From Chrysomallon squamiferum (taxonomy: Eukaryota; Mollusca; Gastropoda; Neomphalida; Peltospiridae): DNA of 64,000 bases. The notes under the pieces were generated by a model. That model made no database searches and was not told where the DNA came from. It worked only from the letters and a program-made list of their open reading frames with translations. Position numbers and translations under genes: made by a program. Positions 17,379-28,710 of the stretch are shown one piece after another. Numbering within the stretch: position 1 is the stretch's first letter; the number at the start of each line of letters is the position of its first letter. The stretch is taken from contig CM022672.1 in NCBI GenBank assembly GCA_012295275.1, positions 33,229,716 to 33,293,715 of the forward strand. Reading direction: 5' to 3'.

Positions 17379-17380
17379 GA
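16310..17380. mobile_element. roughly 640-bp non-coding element inserted in an AAT microsatellite
   Basis: Unique sequence from about 16702 to 17347 is bracketed by (AAT)n arrays on both sides (16645-16700 and 17350-17380). Its ends are rich in 'TTTCCA' words on the left and 'TTTCCA/TCCATA' on the right. The outer bases are loosely inverted (left GTTCATACAGCTTGGG, right on the opposite strand GTTATGGATAGTCTTGGG). It has no ORF. I infer a non-autonomous DNA transposon. Confidence 0.4.
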
Positions 17381-18296
17381 GGCAAAATCACTAAGTGGGC
17401 ATTTGTTGGAAATTTAGTGACAATACATTTTCACTTTTAAATAATTTGTAATCATTGCCGGAGATCAAGGGAACAGAATTGCAGGTAGGTGGATTAGTGA
17501 ATGTTATAATAAATAAAAATAAACAAAAAACAACAACGATCAATAATTACAATTTAATAATAAAAATAATAATAAGTTAATAATAATAATAATAATAAAA
17601 TTTAAATATGGCCGAGAAACACACACACACTTAATAATAGTTTGTTCAGGCACAGATTTTGTAAAAGAGTTTGATGACGTCAGAACATTGAGGCACTTGT
17701 TATCAGGGAACAATTTTGATGAATGAGGTTAATTTTAACACTATTAAAAAATCTTGAGTTCGTGAAACTGAAAAATTTTAACTTAAATTTGATCAGTTTT
17801 TGTTTTGAAAGAAAAAAAAAAAAAAAAAAAAAAAGAAATTAAAAAGGAGGAAATTTTATTTAAATAAATAAAAAAAAAAAAAAAAAAAGGAAGAAAAACC
17901 GAAACAAAACAGGACAATAAAAGAAAGGACAATTAAAAACAAATTTTTTGTTTTCAAACAAAATCATTTCTACAAATATTTTTCTTGGAGAAAGACCACT
18001 TTATTCATTATTATTCATTTTTATTTTACTTGAATTTCAAAGCTGTTTGTATTTTGACTTAAAGGACTTTTAACTAATATTTTGGGGTTTTGGTTTAAAA
18101 GCTTTTTTAAAGTGTTTTAGTTCAACTCAGCATATATGATTAAACCACTTCACAGGAATCAAATGATGACATATATTATTCAATATATTATCCAAATTTA
18201 ATTATTATTTTTTTTATTTCAAATAACATTATTTCTTCACTGATATCCAAGTGATACCAATGTTAAGAACATCATTTATTTTATATATTTTTGCAG

Positions 18297-18356
18297 ACAA
18301 GAAAAGAAATGTTTTAGAAGTGAAAATTAAAATTGTTTTATCAGTGAGGAATATGA
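18297..18356 (+). CDS. candidate internal exon (phase 1-1) of an unrecognised gene
   Basis: A TTTTTGCAG acceptor and an ATGA/GTAAGT donor bound 60 bases that are open only in the phase-1 frame. The peptide is Lys/Val-rich (contains KKRNVLEVKIKIVL). It is compatible with splicing to the exon at 19337, which also enters in phase 1. No family is recognised. Confidence 0.3.
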
Positions 18357-19336
18357 GTAAGTTGTGTTATAAAATATTTTTTGTCTTCAGTTTAGAGAAT
18401 TATAAATTTGAGACACACTTCTTCATGTTGTTATTGCTTTGTTTTATTATTATTATTATTATTATTATTTAATATTATTATTGACAATTAGGTGTATGTG
18501 TGTATGTATGTATGTATGTCATAGATAAAAGGTAGTTTTTATTATATATATTTTTCTCCATTGGTTTAATTGACCTTGGTCTAGTTCATGGGACACTGAG
18601 CATTTTGAAATATATATATAAATATAAAGAAAGAATATGAATAGCTTTGAATAAGCCCAAACTTGTTATTAATCTCATATCCATTTCTTGTCTAGCTGGG
18701 TGTTGACAAAATGTATTACTAAAATTCAGAAAAAAATCATTTATATACTTGATTACTTATCTTTTATTTCATATTATACTTTTACGATTTCATTGGATCT
18801 ATGTCTGGAAGTTAAACAAATATTTATCTCTTGGCTTGGTGAATGTGGAAGAGATAATTAAATGCACACACATACAAACATACAAGTTTTATAATCAGAT
18901 TAATTTTTATTTGGTTTAGACAATTTTTAAAGATGAATTTTAGAGTAGTTATTTCCCTTTGTTAGCAAATATACATCAAATAAGAGTTATCAAAATTGAT
19001 TATATTTTACATCCAGATTATAACTTGATGTTACATCTTAATTATTTTCAGGCTAAATCTGTTTTGTTTAAGATCCTTTGTCTGTAATCCTGAAATCTGA
19101 AATCAATAATTATTTTCAACCAAAAAACAACCGTGTATATTATTGAAACCTCTTTTCTGGCTAATGTGTATTGAAATCATTTTTGTCTTTGAGAATTGAA
19201 AGTCATTGTCAGTTGCCCAAATAAACCTGTAATTTACGTTCAGAAATGCTCATAATTTTTTTTTTTTTTTTTATTTAAATTTAAAATGAACATTTCTTAA
19301 TTTTAATGGCACATTTAAAATTTAGCAGTGTTTCAG

Positions 19337-19402
19337 ATCTGCATGCAAGCAAGCTGAATCGTGGCACAGATATCAGTGGAATATCTGACAGTCCAGCTGA
19401 TG
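19337..19402 (+). CDS. candidate internal exon (phase 1-1) of the same gene
   Basis: The acceptor GTTTCAG and a perfect donor (GATG/GTAAGTG) bound 66 bases, open in phase 1 only; the peptide contains SKLNRGTDISGISDSPAD. It could splice to any of the phase-1 exons at 19635, 20502, 21039, 22085 or 22707. The donor and acceptor quality and unbroken frame argue for a real exon. The product is unknown. Confidence 0.4.
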
Positions 19403-19634
19403 GTAAGTGTTGATTCACACACATTGGAAAAAAACATCTAAAGATTAACTTTGTGAGATCTGTAAATGCAGATGTGGAAAGTTTTAAGTCAACAATCATC
19501 ATAATAAAATAATAATGAAATACTACTACTAATAAAATGGTTATAATTAAAACAAGGTTTGAAGAGTATGGAAAGGATATAATCTGTTTATCATTTTTTC
19601 AAAAACCTTGGATTTAAAGTAAAACTATTTTCAG

Positions 19635-19717
19635 TGGAACTCAGTTTATGTGGAACAGATGAAGTGTTGGTTGAACCATTGATGAAAGTACATGGAAAGA
19701 ATATCAGTGCTGCTTAA
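19635..19717 (+). CDS. candidate alternative terminal exon 1
   Basis: After a CTATTTTCAG acceptor, the phase-1 frame encodes a 27-residue tail (starts VELSLCGTDEVLVEP) and stops with TAA at 19715-19717. AATAAA follows at 19880-19885. An in-frame stop with a downstream polyadenylation signal fits an alternative last exon. Confidence 0.3.
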
Positions 19718-20501
19718 ACCAGGTAGAAAACATTTATTTTAGTTACATCTGGTGTTCTAATAATGTAGTCAGTAATCTGTTCTTAAAACAGAAATTTGTG
19801 GTAATTATAATGAATTAACTGATAAAAATCCTTTTCTTTTCTTGTGTGGTTGTTTAGTACAGGAGTCTGGCTTAAAGATAATAAAGCAATGTTATGTATC
19901 AAATTTTGAAATGTTATTTTTAATGGCACATAATGATTCAAATTAGAAATTTAAATCTGGTGATTTCAAGTAATCTAAAATTGATTATTTATCTTTGACA
20001 AATCTGCTGATTCTTCTTCAGACTGTCTTGGTTTTAGTTTTGGTCAGCAATGACTGTAGATTTTTGTTTGTAATAACTGACTGTCACATGGTTTGTCCTC
20101 TGGGAAAACTCTTTATGTTATTTTCCATTCCAGACAGTTTTTCACAGCAGATGTATTGAAGTCTAAGCTGAGCATTTTTTGACAAACAGGAAGATGAGAC
20201 TGATATTTAGTTTGGGTTATTAGTAGTTCATGGTGCTTGCATAACACTAAACTATGACTTGTTTACTAACAAGTCTTGTTTGGTAATTGCTACCAATCTT
20301 TTTATTACTTAAATTGTTTTGTGAACTTGTGACAGTCCAAACTTAACAACTAGTTCATCCATTTTCAAACACCTGTTTATGGGAAGGTGCATATAAAGGG
20401 TCGCTTGTTGCTAATTAGAATAACCCATTCATTATTTTTAGCTATATGTGTAGCTGCAATATAATGATTGAATTGAAGTGTTAACTTCTCTCTATTTCCA
20501 G

Positions 20502-20578
20502 TAACTGAAGATTCTAAAGTAACAGAAAACCCATCAACTCCTACTGTACCTGATCCTATGAGCATCAGTCTGGGATAA
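20502..20578 (+). CDS. candidate alternative terminal exon 2
   Basis: After a strong TCTATTTCCAG acceptor, the phase-1 frame encodes a Thr/Pro/Ser-rich tail (contains TENPSTPTVPDP) ending TAA at 20576-20578. AATAAA is at 20709-20714, which gives a conventional 3'-UTR of about 130 bases. This is the most convincing of the terminal-exon candidates. Confidence 0.4.
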
Positions 20579-20777
20579 TTTGTCAGTTTCTTGTTTGTCT
20601 CTTTGAGGCTGTGATTTCTTTACATGTTCTGATCAGGCAGCACCAGATAAACCCAAATACATTTTTATACAACAATCAACCTTGTATACATAACTTGGGA
20701 TCCAGCTAAATAAAACTGAAAAACTGTAGTTTATTTCATTAATGTATTACAGTGGCACTTATGATTTTCAGTTTTGT

Positions 20778-20864
20778 TAATTGTAATGTAATCTATGCTT
20801 TTGTGATAATTGTAATGTAATCTATGCGTTTATGATAATTGTAATGTAATCTATGCTTTTATGA
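20778..20864. repeat. 29-bp tandem repeat, three copies
   Basis: Three copies of a 29-bp unit beginning TAATTGTAATGTAATCTATG, differing by single bases, lie just after candidate terminal exon 2. Confidence 0.85.
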
Positions 20865-21038
20865 TAATTGTGCATATCAGACGAAGGTATATCTTATTGT
20901 AAAAAGAATTTTCAAAATTGATGAGTAGATGTATGCATGTGTGCACAAACACACACACTTATTTATTCAATTATTATGGTAAGAACTTCTATACAAATTG
21001 GGGAATGTGCAGTTTAAATGTTTTGTTAATTGTTGCAG

Positions 21039-21130
21039 TAGTCGATGTTCCACATGTCCTGACAGTAAAGGAATTTCAACAGTTCAGCTACTGCCAGTTT
21101 CTCAGTCAGGGAATATCTGAAGTTATTTGA
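21039..21130 (+). CDS. candidate alternative terminal exon 3
   Basis: The acceptor TTGTTGCAG opens the phase-1 frame for 31 codons (contains VDVPHVLTVKEFQQF) to a TGA at 21128-21130. AATAAA follows at 21311-21316. The pattern matches candidates 1 and 2. Confidence 0.35.
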
Positions 21131-21594
21131 TTTCCAGTCAGTCAGTCTTCAACTCAGACCCCCACATCAGAACAAAGCAACAGATCATGCAACAAAGGAA
21201 AATGTTCAGAAGCAAGTTTGTTTCTGGAGAGATTTTGTAAGATGCAGTCTCAGTGACATGGTCTGAGGAAGATGAAATTAATTAATACCTCTTCAAGATT
21301 TGTATCACTAAATAAAACTTTTCATTTGTGTTAGTAATAGAGATGTTCTTGCTGAACTTATGTTTGGTGTTGTTTTGTTAGCCATTTTTGTGAAGTTTCC
21401 ATAGTAAAGAAACAGAATAGTAAAACAGAATTCCATCTTGGACATAAATCATTTTCTGTTGTTTAGAGTTTTTCTTTAGTCAATGGATAAATCATTTTTT
21501 ATATATTTTTTTTTTGTTGTTGTTTTCTTTTAGTTCTTTGTTTTGTAAATATCTATAACAATGAATTATTGAATTGCAGTGTTTTACCAGTTTC

Positions 21595-22000
21595 TGTTTC
21601 AGAGAAAGAATTAAAAGATATGAACAGTTGAGAACAGCTGAGAGAGTTACTGCCCATACATTCGTGGTCAAAAAACCACATCCATTTTAGAAATGACTTT
21701 TGATTATTTGAAGATAATGAACTCTGCCTTTACTCAGGATTTTCAGATGCAAGTATGTTATTACAACTTTTTAAAATTACCTGCCTGAAATATTTATATT
21801 CACTGAAAATGAAAAATAATGATTTTTAACAGCTTAAATTTCAGCAGAGAAAGAATCAAAAATAGCTGTGAATAGGATTTTCACACTCAAGTAAATAATT
21901 ACAACTGTTTAAAACTGTTAATGAAAAAAATTATCATATTGAAAATTTGTCTTCAGTGGAAATGAAAAATAATTATTTTAACAGCTTCATTTTGAGTTTG
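21595..22000 (+). repeat. locally duplicated exon-like segments
   Basis: Two related phase-1 starts (TTTCAG/AGAAAGAATTAAAAG at 21603 and a CAGCAG acceptor before AGAAAGAATCAAAA at about 21847) each open a short frame beginning EKE and closing soon after. Blocks around 21720-21850 and 21865-21995 are also related (GGATTTTCA, ATTACAACT, GAAAATGAAAAATAAT). This suggests tandem duplication of a decayed exon-intron unit. Confidence 0.4.
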
Positions 22001-22035
22001 TAAAGGTTAGAATTACTTCTTATTAAAAACATTTA

Positions 22036-22072
<37 letters not shown>

Positions 22073-22084
22073 TTAATTTCCAAG

Positions 22085-22225
22085 TTATTAATGGAACAAG
22101 AGATGTTGCAAGTCCAACCAGACTGAAAACCATTGGTTCAGGAAGAGCCACAAGGACAGCAACACCAATTACAGCTACTGCTACAACAACTACTGCTACT
22201 TCACCAGTCACTGGTGTCAAAAGAG
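22085..22225 (+). CDS. candidate internal exon encoding a Thr-rich linker
   Basis: A poly-T tract and TTCCAAG acceptor precede 141 bases open in phase 1, ending at AGAG/GTGTTT in phase 1. The peptide is Thr/Ala-rich (contains TATPITATATTTTATSPVTG), like an O-glycosylated stalk or disordered linker. Symmetric phase-1 exons are common in extracellular proteins. The function is unknown. Confidence 0.4.
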
Positions 22226-22706
22226 GTGTTTTGTAGAATATTATTAACAAAAACGGTATTATATGGCAAAAACAAATACTTGAAACTTTTGGCCATAGGC
22301 AATCTCTTATCTTGAAAACAGTTTTTTTCAAAACATAAATTTCAGTTGTATTTTCATAATGTTGTATTTGTAGCAAATGCTTTACACTATTAAAACAATC
22401 TATCAGTGGTATAAATTGTTTTTTAAAATTTTGTTGATGGTTAACATTCTCATGTGTGCATGGATTTTCTTTCAGTTTGGATAAGGTTCTTTTTCACTGA
22501 ATATTTATCATCAGTAAAGTTAATGCTCATATTCTACTGATGCAGACATTATTAGCAAATTTCTTCAATGTGTACAAACAGCCCAAGATCATTTTGTATA
22601 TTTTAAAATTAAATATTATGTGTTGTAAAGCAATAATTGTTATAACTGAAAAAAGGAAAGAAAAAAGATCAGTCAGTATGATCACTTCATATTTTTTATT
22701 GCATAG

Positions 22707-22762
22707 ATGTAACTGAAACTTACCAACTGAAACCAGCAAAACATAATTCATCTTTCAAATGA
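22707..22762 (+). CDS. candidate alternative terminal exon 4
   Basis: After a TTTTTATTGCATAG acceptor, the phase-1 frame encodes 18 residues (contains VTETYQLKPAKHNSSFK) and ends with TGA at 22760-22762. A nearby AATAAA is not obvious. It could follow the Thr-rich exon at 22085. Confidence 0.3.
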
Positions 22763-22807
22763 AGTGACAACACAGCTGATGTTGAAAGAACCGAAAATCC
22801 AGGTAGA

Positions 22808-22855
<48 letters not shown>

Positions 22856-23309
22856 GATAATTATTCATACAGTATTGTTGTTGAAAATATAAAAAAAAAA
22901 CAAGAATATGTTAAACATTAATAGAATTTACCTGAATCGTAATAGCCAGCTGTTAAATTATGGCTTAGATAATTCCTCTGTGTGTATATATGTATATGTG
23001 TGTGTGTATGTGTGTGTGTGTGTGTGTGTGTGCGTGCAATCATTTTTTTATTTTTGCCACTGTATATCATATGTTTTGTCTTCTTTTCTTTTTCATGATT
23101 ACACATTCTTTTTTTCTTTCATTCTTTTTCTTGTTCCAGATCCCACACTGTATATAATATTACATTGTATATTGTATTGTATTTTTAAACCTTTGTTAAA
23201 AATAAAATTTATATCTGTAACTTACCTGTTTGTTTTTGTATCTTCTGTGTGTGTGTGTGTGTGTGTACTCAGTGACATAGCTGGAAGGGAAACAAGGTCA
23301 CCATGAACA

Positions 23310-25380
23310 TATTCTTAAAAAACAAAAATGGTGTATTCAAAAATATTTAAACTCATTAATACAAATAAAAGTCATATGTATATTAGTTCTTATTTATTTC
23401 TTATTTATTTATTTTATTTTATTTATTATTATTATGATGATTATTATTATTATTGTATATTTATTTATTTATTTATTCAGTCATTCATTAATTTATTTAT
23501 TTATTTTATTATTATTTTTTTTATTTATACATTTATTTATTTATTTATCTACTTTTATCACAATGCTAAGTAAGAATTTTCTGGACTTGTTACTTTTTTT
23601 GACCAAACTCTCGTTGTTTTGAACTGAGTGCGTCTGCTCAATGGTTGACAAGTATAGACTGGGTTATTGCTGCACTCCACTGAAAGAAAACCAATCAAAA
23701 ACATAATTATAATAAAGTAACAGATATTGCTACAGAATGAAGCCTAGACCAAAAAGAGACTTGTAGTTGAATCATATAATTTACACATGTTTAGTTTTTG
23801 TTATACGTTTAAAATTAAATTATATAACATACATGTTTTTAAATATGTTTTTATTATCCTTCATTTTTAAATTGTATCTTGGTTTTAAATAAGAATATAT
23901 AATGACACATTTTTCTTAAAAGTGTTCTCTCTCACCTTATCATTAAGGTTAGTATGGCAATGGTGAAGTTATTTCCTTTCAAATATTTACATAATTTTGC
24001 TTCTAAATAAATACATAGAATTTTAACACAGTCTTTATATAACACAGAAAAATAATAATAATAAAAAAAAAAAATTAAAACTAGAATTTTAATACAGGCT
24101 TTATTTATCAATACATTTTATTTTGTGGTTTTACCAAGACAAAGTATTTTAGACTTACACATATTAAACTTTTTTATCAGTAGTCAGAGTTTGCAGTTAC
24201 AAATTGACTCAACAGACTGAGCAACACGAACCGTTACAGTAATACCAACTGCATGCTGAAATAAAGAATTAAATTTGTTTTTCTAAATCCATTATTCTTA
24301 TTAAAAAATGAGGGTTCTAGCATCAACAGCATAAAGCATCGTGAAAATCTGACATCGTTTTTTTTTTTTTTTTTTTTTGTAATATAAAGAAAGGTTTTAA
24401 TGTCTGTTAATCTTGACACAACTTTTTATATCATTATTGTGTACTGTAAGCCAATGATTTTTTTTCGTTTACATAACTTTTAATATAAGACTATCTGACA
24501 TCCTAAGAAAGATTTTTCTTATCAGTTTTATCAATAAACCTTTCTTCATTATTTAACTCAGCAATATCTATACTGACATAATGTTGTCAGCAATGTATCT
24601 TCCACACAAAAAGGTTAGACCAAATTATCTACACCAAAACTTGTTTAAGATGATCAGCTAGAACTCTGGAAATAACTGTATAATGCAAAATAAGGATTTA
24701 CTAAAGCTAAAAGACTAAAAGGTCTGAAATAGTTAAAATATGTTTATCTTTTCTTTTTCTTTTTTCTTTTTCTTTTTTATTTGCAGAAAATAAATAAATA
24801 AAATTAATAACTTCATTTTTCATTTATCTGACAACCTTTCCTCATTTTGAATTGACATAATTATTTAAGAAACAAAATCATAAAATTATCCCAGAATTAA
24901 ATAGTTAGACAATCCATACCAGAAAATGTATTTCCATTCATTTCTTTTAATGATATATATATATATATATTAATTCTTTAATCATTATATTTTTTAATCA
25001 TACATTGTTTTCTATTTTCTGAATGCTTCATTTTATTTGATATTAAATTTGTTATTTATTCCTTTTAAATAATATATTTTTTTTAATTTTTTTTTTTGTG
25101 ATTGTAATTAAGAATTATAAAATCATGAAATTATTTTAATATATCAGTTTTTTCATTTAATCTGTTTGCCACAGTTGGTTCTTTTGCTGATTTTGATTCC
25201 TGTTCAGGGAGTAGTAAATAAAAAGAAAAAGAAAAAACAAGAATTTTTGTTTAAATTCTGTTGCATGTTAAAATTTAATATTGTATTAAACATTTATCCT
25301 CAATCATTAATGTGCTCAAAGCACGAAAAAACCCTCAAAAACCCAATAAAAAAACACAAAAACAACAACAACAACAAAAA

Positions 25381-25419
<39 letters not shown>

Positions 25420-25700
25420 AATAAAATAAAATAAAATAAAATAAAATAAAATAAAGTAATGTAAAATAAAAAAATAAAACAAATATATCAAAATTCCTCT
25501 GTATTTTCAACCAAGCCTGATACAGTTATCGTTCCTGATTAGCTTCATTTAACAAGAGTACAAACCTCTCTAAAATATATATATTTTTTTTTTTATTGCT
25601 CCGTCTTATTTCAAAATATGCACTACACATATATATCTCCTTCAACACACACACACACACACACACATACACACACACACACACACAGACACACACACAC
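23310..25700. other. AT-rich DNA without recognisable features
   Basis: This tract contains TTTA/TTAT runs (23390-23560), poly-T (24358-24378), TA repeats (24955-24970) and AAAT/AAAAT arrays (25380-25455). No exon or element was recognised on either strand. Confidence 0.6.
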
Positions 25701-25710
25701 ACACACACAC
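25640..25710. repeat. (CA)n microsatellite
   Basis: A nearly pure CA array interrupted by single substitutions lies immediately before the duplicated block that contains the orphan signal-peptide exon. Confidence 0.9.
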
Positions 25711-26360
25711 TATTGTTACAATGTCTTGGTTATGACGTATTGTCTGAGTTCGCGTTTACAAAACGTCACATCTCCCTAACATGTCTAAGTGTGTAGCTTA
25801 GTGTGAACTTGTATTAACATAGTCGCTAAGTAATAGAATTAAAAAAAAAAAGCAACAAAACACAACATTATAAGAAATTAATCTTTCTTTAGTGGTTGAC
25901 ATAAAACCAGAATCCGATTTTATTTAATTATTTTTCTTTTGTTTTGTTTGTTTGTTTGTTTGTTTGTTTCTTCTTCTTCTTAATTAATTAATTAATTTAT
26001 TTATTCATTTGTTTTTTGTATATAACTTTTTTTTTTTTTTTTTTTTATTACAATAATATATAGAGCTCAGGTTAATTTTTTTAATTTCCTTTAAAAAAAT
26101 TTCATTTTATTTATAATCTTTTTATTGTCAAAATTTTTATTTTTAAATTTCTTACAGTAATCTTACCTTTAACCGCTGTTTCTAAACAAAGGAAACAAAA
26201 CACAAAGAAGACGACAATCATGACAGTAAAAACATAGAATTTAGCTTCACCAGATTTCTCTCCCCTAATATTAAAAATAAACGTGCGATTATTTAAGTAT
26301 TTTCCTTTTTCTTTTCTTCTTTTTAGATAAATTCGCCTGGATTCAGATATGAAGAAAAAT
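25711..26360 (-). repeat. segmental duplication, copy a (with orphan exon)
   Basis: The sequence matches about 31998-32450. Both contain TGTCTGAGTTCG, TTTACAAAACGTCACATC, CATGTCTAAGTGTGTA and, further on, the signal-peptide exon and its flank (TTTAGCTTCACCAGATTTCTC). The duplicated unit is the 5' end of a Hint gene. Confidence 0.75.
26167..26221 (-). pseudogene. orphan signal-peptide exon of the Hint family, copy 4
   Basis: This is an intact 55-base coding exon (ATG at 26219-26221, donor AAAG/GTAAGA), the same length and phase as exon 1 of both complete Hint genes. It encodes a hydrophobic leader (MIVVFFVFCFLCLETAVK). No Cys-rich or Hint exon follows on the minus strand down to the left edge. 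The copy is therefore either a truncated gene relic or a leader spliced to something unrelated. The exon itself is undamaged. Confidence 0.65.
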
Positions 26361-26587
26361 TCGGAAAAAAACCCCCACAAAAACAAACAAAAAAACCAAC
26401 AAAAAACACCAAACAAAAAACCCCAAAACAAAACAATAATAATAAAAATAAAAATAAAGAAAAAAGTAAATTGAAACAATCATCTGTAAATAGGCAACAA
26501 TTTTTGTATATTCCGATTGATACTATAATTCCGCTTCTTTAATTTAATTTAATTTAATTTAATTTTTATTTATTTATTCTTCTTCTT

Positions 26588-26660
<73 letters not shown>

Positions 26661-27024
26661 TGGAGTAAAAAAAGAAATGATCTTGTTACAGTTGTTATTA
26701 TTGTCCCCATTATTATTGTTGCTGTCGCTGTTGTTGTTATTACTATTATTTACTATTACAGTCATACCTTGACTTACGACTATCCCTACATACGAGTTTT
26801 CCGAATTAAGAAGAGCTGCTGGGTCGAATTTTTGCTTTGAGTTGCGAGCCGAAATCCGAATTACGAGCTAGATTCAGATTCACCTCCGCTAGTTGGCTAA
26901 ACGAACAACACAGCATACTGCGTCTCACTCGTTTACGTCACGTGATTACCTCGCCGTGGATGCATGTCTGTTGTGTTGTGCACGCGTTTTGTGCTGTATT
27001 TGGCCAAATTTCTTTCTCCTGACC

Positions 27025-27204
27025 ATGAATCCTAAGAAAGTGAGTGAAAAGGACAGTGCTGAGAAGAAGAAGCGGATGATGTCCATTGAATTAAGGCATG
27101 AAATCATAGAAAAATATGAGACGAGCATAGTTCGTCTGCGATATGTAGTCGATAAAGGCATTAATTCCAGCCAAAGGCGTAAAATTAATTTGTCTGATTT
27201 CTAA
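27025..27204 (+). pseudogene. Tigger transposase N-terminal fragment (element A)
   Basis: The 59-residue frame has a basic start, then the conserved helix-turn-helix signature seen in pogo/Tigger transposases and Jerky-like proteins (MSIELRHEIIEKYE). It drifts off frame and stops. No catalytic domain follows. A partial duplicate of the next 60 bases (AATTCCAGCCAAAGGCGTAA) occurs again at about 27338. Confidence 0.7.
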
Positions 27205-27893
27205 AATAAATACAGTTTACGAAATTGCCGCAACGACTAGCATCCCGTGCAGTACGAGCATGGTGGAAACAGCTCTGTTCTACGATATGTTACCATACTG
27301 AGTGCAAGGGACAAATGATGTCGATAAAGGCCATGTTCAATTCCAGCCAAAGGCGTAAAATTAATTTGGTCTGATTACCCAAAGGCCTCAAAATAAATAC
27401 AGTTTACGAAACCAGTTTATTTTGTACAGACTTATTCGGAAGTATAATAACCATATATGGAACACTGCGCAGTTTCATTCATCGAATGTTCTTCTATCCT
27501 TATATAGTAAAACCACGTGACTTGGGAAAGTATAAATATACGTTCATTTCAGGCGTCTTTCATCACATCATCAGAATTGCCGAAGGGATGCTGCAGCCCA
27601 TTTCAGTGAGTATTAAAATTCATTACTAGTTTTGTCGGATTCTGTTAATCGTAGACGTCTTCCCGCAGAGTTGTAAATATCAGTGTAGATATCATTTATT
27701 CATTGTAAAAAAACATTTTATTTATTATATTCGTTGGCTGTGATAAAAACACGTTGCAAAAGACTGTGTATAAAACATCTAAAAACCACCAACAGAAAGG
27801 AGATTAAAAAGCTGCTGTATTTTTCTGTCCTCTTCTCGAACAGAGATCGTTCATCTCTTGTCTTTTTGTGTTTTTCGATCCAGGATCCATTGA

Positions 27894-28544
27894 GTGATTA
27901 CGTCCCGCCCTAACGACAATAGAGTAATGATTGTAATACTCCGTAAAGTCTTTTTTATATTCCAGGAAGACGAAGAGTGGCAGTTTAAGAAGATTTATCT
28001 CGTTCCTATCGAAATAGAAAATTACGACAAAAGTGGCGAATCTGTACAACTGTCTGAAACATGCCTTACGAAAGCTACAAACATCGAGTTCAACAACACC
28101 ACGTTGTACTCGACTGCTAAACCTGCTCTTCACAGTTTTATTGTGGACGCCGTTGAACGGTTTGGTGTACATCTACTTCCTTATCAAGTTTATTCTATTG
28201 AGACAGAAGAAACGTGCGATCCAGGTCAGCCAGAGACTGTTTTACTCTACGACCCAGAGTGGGAAGAACTCGACGAGTGGCTAGACCGATATCTGCCTGA
28301 TCTGCAGCACATCATTCAGGAAAAAGAAAACAAATACCAACATGTCGTTATCAAAGATGGAGTCATTAGTCACAGAGAGTTTCTACCATGTAGTGATAAA
28401 ATGCAACCAGGAAAAAGTCCAGGACTGCGAGATGCACGAGAAACTTCTTCACCCGAAATACTACGAACCTCAAACGGAAATGACGGAAGAAGATGGCAGA
28501 GTGAAGATTTACCAGAAAAGAGTTTTTACTCAAACTATGGATGA
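27894..28544 (+). pseudogene. cargo ORF1 (element A), unknown, possibly viral
   Basis: This 216-codon frame has a well-preserved homologue in element B (35859-36665, 268 codons, from an earlier start). The central part is coding in character: acidic with tryptophans and a Leu/Tyr-rich segment (for example LYDPEWEELDEWLDRYLPDL). The last about 67 codons overlap ORF2 in another frame. No known domain is recognised. The arrangement with ORF2 and the converging ORF3 resembles the NS and VP layout of ambisense densoviruses, which is an inference from organisation alone. Confidence 0.4.
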
Positions 28545-28710
28545 GCAACATCTTGATAATCGTGTTCCTTCTGATAATGACGAGGAAGACTATGATGATG
28601 AATGGGCTGCTTGGAAAAACCAGATGAGCCGAGGAAAGATACAACATGAAAAACGATCTGTACAAGACGTCATAATGCAAATGTTGAAACTTGGACAAAT
28701 TAGACGTTGA
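28342..28710 (+). pseudogene. cargo ORF2 (element A), internally deleted
   Basis: The 122-codon frame starts inside ORF1 (+1 relative frame). Its element-B homologue has 278 codons; element A lacks an internal segment of about 468 bases (about 156 codons) after residue 65 or so, while keeping the acidic C-terminal part. The deleted segment has no GT-AG ends, so element A does not look like a spliced copy. After the stop at 28710 an acidic frame continues in another reading frame to about 28829 in this copy. Confidence 0.45.

Noticed and set aside
26965-28710. Host gene made of the exons around 27-28.7 kb
   Set aside because: The same block is present inverted at 35.2-37.3 kb within transposon ends, so it is mobile-element cargo, not a host locus.
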